DNA of 12,726 bases, from positions 1 to 12,726 of the forward strand of contig RFJF01000204.1 in NCBI GenBank assembly GCA_003695455.1, read 5' to 3'. Below, in pieces: positions 12,564-12,726 of this stretch. Source of the stretch: Chloroflexota bacterium. GTDB lineage: Bacteria; Chloroflexota; Anaerolineae; 4572-78; J111. The stretch's first letter is position 1, and each line of letters begins with the position of its first letter. The position numbers and the translations under genes are program-made. A model generated the notes under the pieces. It saw only the letters and a program-made list of their open reading frames with translations. It ran no database searches and was not told the origin of the DNA.

Positions 12564-12726
12564 CGGGTAGTAAAAACAGGTTGCCGGTTGGAAAACCCAT
12601 CGCTGCGCTCAGGGTGACACGCCTGAGACTTTCCCCTAACTCCTGAATCCTGTTTGCAGAGGAGATGGACTCAGCCCGCGGCAGCGCACCGACGATGAAA
12701 ATCGCCCCCCTCAATCCCCCCCGTTG
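12564..12726. other. Gene-free tail with repeat-like sequence, running off the window
   Basis: No gene or convincing terminator. CTCAGG (12608-12613) and CCTGAG (12622-12627) form a six-pair hairpin around eight bases but lack a T-run. CGCTGCGCTCAGGGTGACAC (12601-12620), the CCTAACTCCTGAATCCTG stretch (12635-12652) and the C-rich GCCCCCCTCAATCCCCCCC at the end (from about 12703) all have the look of interspersed non-coding repeats that I associate with large environmental bacterial genomes. Confidence 0.35.

Noticed and set aside
1..12726. CRISPR arrays, tRNA or rRNA genes, insertion sequences or transposases
   Set aside because: Scanning by eye found no regularly spaced repeats, cloverleaf-like genes, rRNA-like sequence or transposase motifs in the window.

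Overview
This is a bacterial window with every supported gene on the + strand, moderately GC-rich by eye, and with a gene content typical of a cell-envelope or extracellular polysaccharide locus. The style of the sugar-transferase C-terminus ([20 protein letters not shown], ending KSRGAY), the -10-like TAnAATAG hexamers and the interspersed C-rich tail sequence remind me of Chloroflexota (Anaerolineae-like) genomes. That assignment is an impression from memory, not a demonstrated result.

Layout. (1) Positions 2-1222: the 3' part of an NTP_transf_5-type nucleotidyltransferase that probably begins before the window. (2) Positions 1478-4327: a polyprenyl-phosphate sugar-1-phosphate transferase, a sugar-1-phosphate nucleotidyltransferase (HddC/GDP-mannose pyrophosphorylase type) and a SIS-domain phosphoheptose-isomerase-like protein, closed by a hairpin with a T-run at 4337-4362. 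(3) Positions 4484-6443: a class I SAM methyltransferase and a GT4 glycosyltransferase one base apart, preceded by a structured leader (4410-4449) and closed by a strong terminator at 6504-6535. (4) Positions 6570-9039: a divergent GlpD-family flavoprotein overlapping a second class I methyltransferase. (5) Positions 9176-12563: an extended SDR/epimerase, a stand-alone acyl carrier protein, a FabG-like reductase and a compact acyl-AMP ligase, packed as one operon. The last 163 bases (12564-12726) hold no gene and look like the edge of an interspersed repeat.

How the genes may work together (inference). The first operon would make a nucleotide sugar, perhaps a GDP-heptose, and start a glycan on undecaprenyl phosphate. 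The glycosyltransferase extends it and the methyltransferases decorate it. The last operon resembles a cassette that activates a short acyl group, loads it on a dedicated ACP and reduces it, probably to decorate a sugar or lipid. The kinase and phosphatase of the heptose route, an acyltransferase, and the Wzx/Wzy export genes are not in this window.

The most unusual points are regulatory. A good intrinsic terminator sits only 18 bases before the start codon of the ACP/ligase operon, downstream of the best promoter-like sequence there and just after a 12-codon reading frame rich in Phe and Tyr: the geometry of an attenuator. The terminator before the GlpD-like gene is also only 34 bases from the next start. 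On the protein side, the SIS protein has Asp where I align the catalytic Glu of GmhA, the FabG-like protein has Thr at the catalytic Ser position, and the GlpD-like protein has changed several signature motifs.
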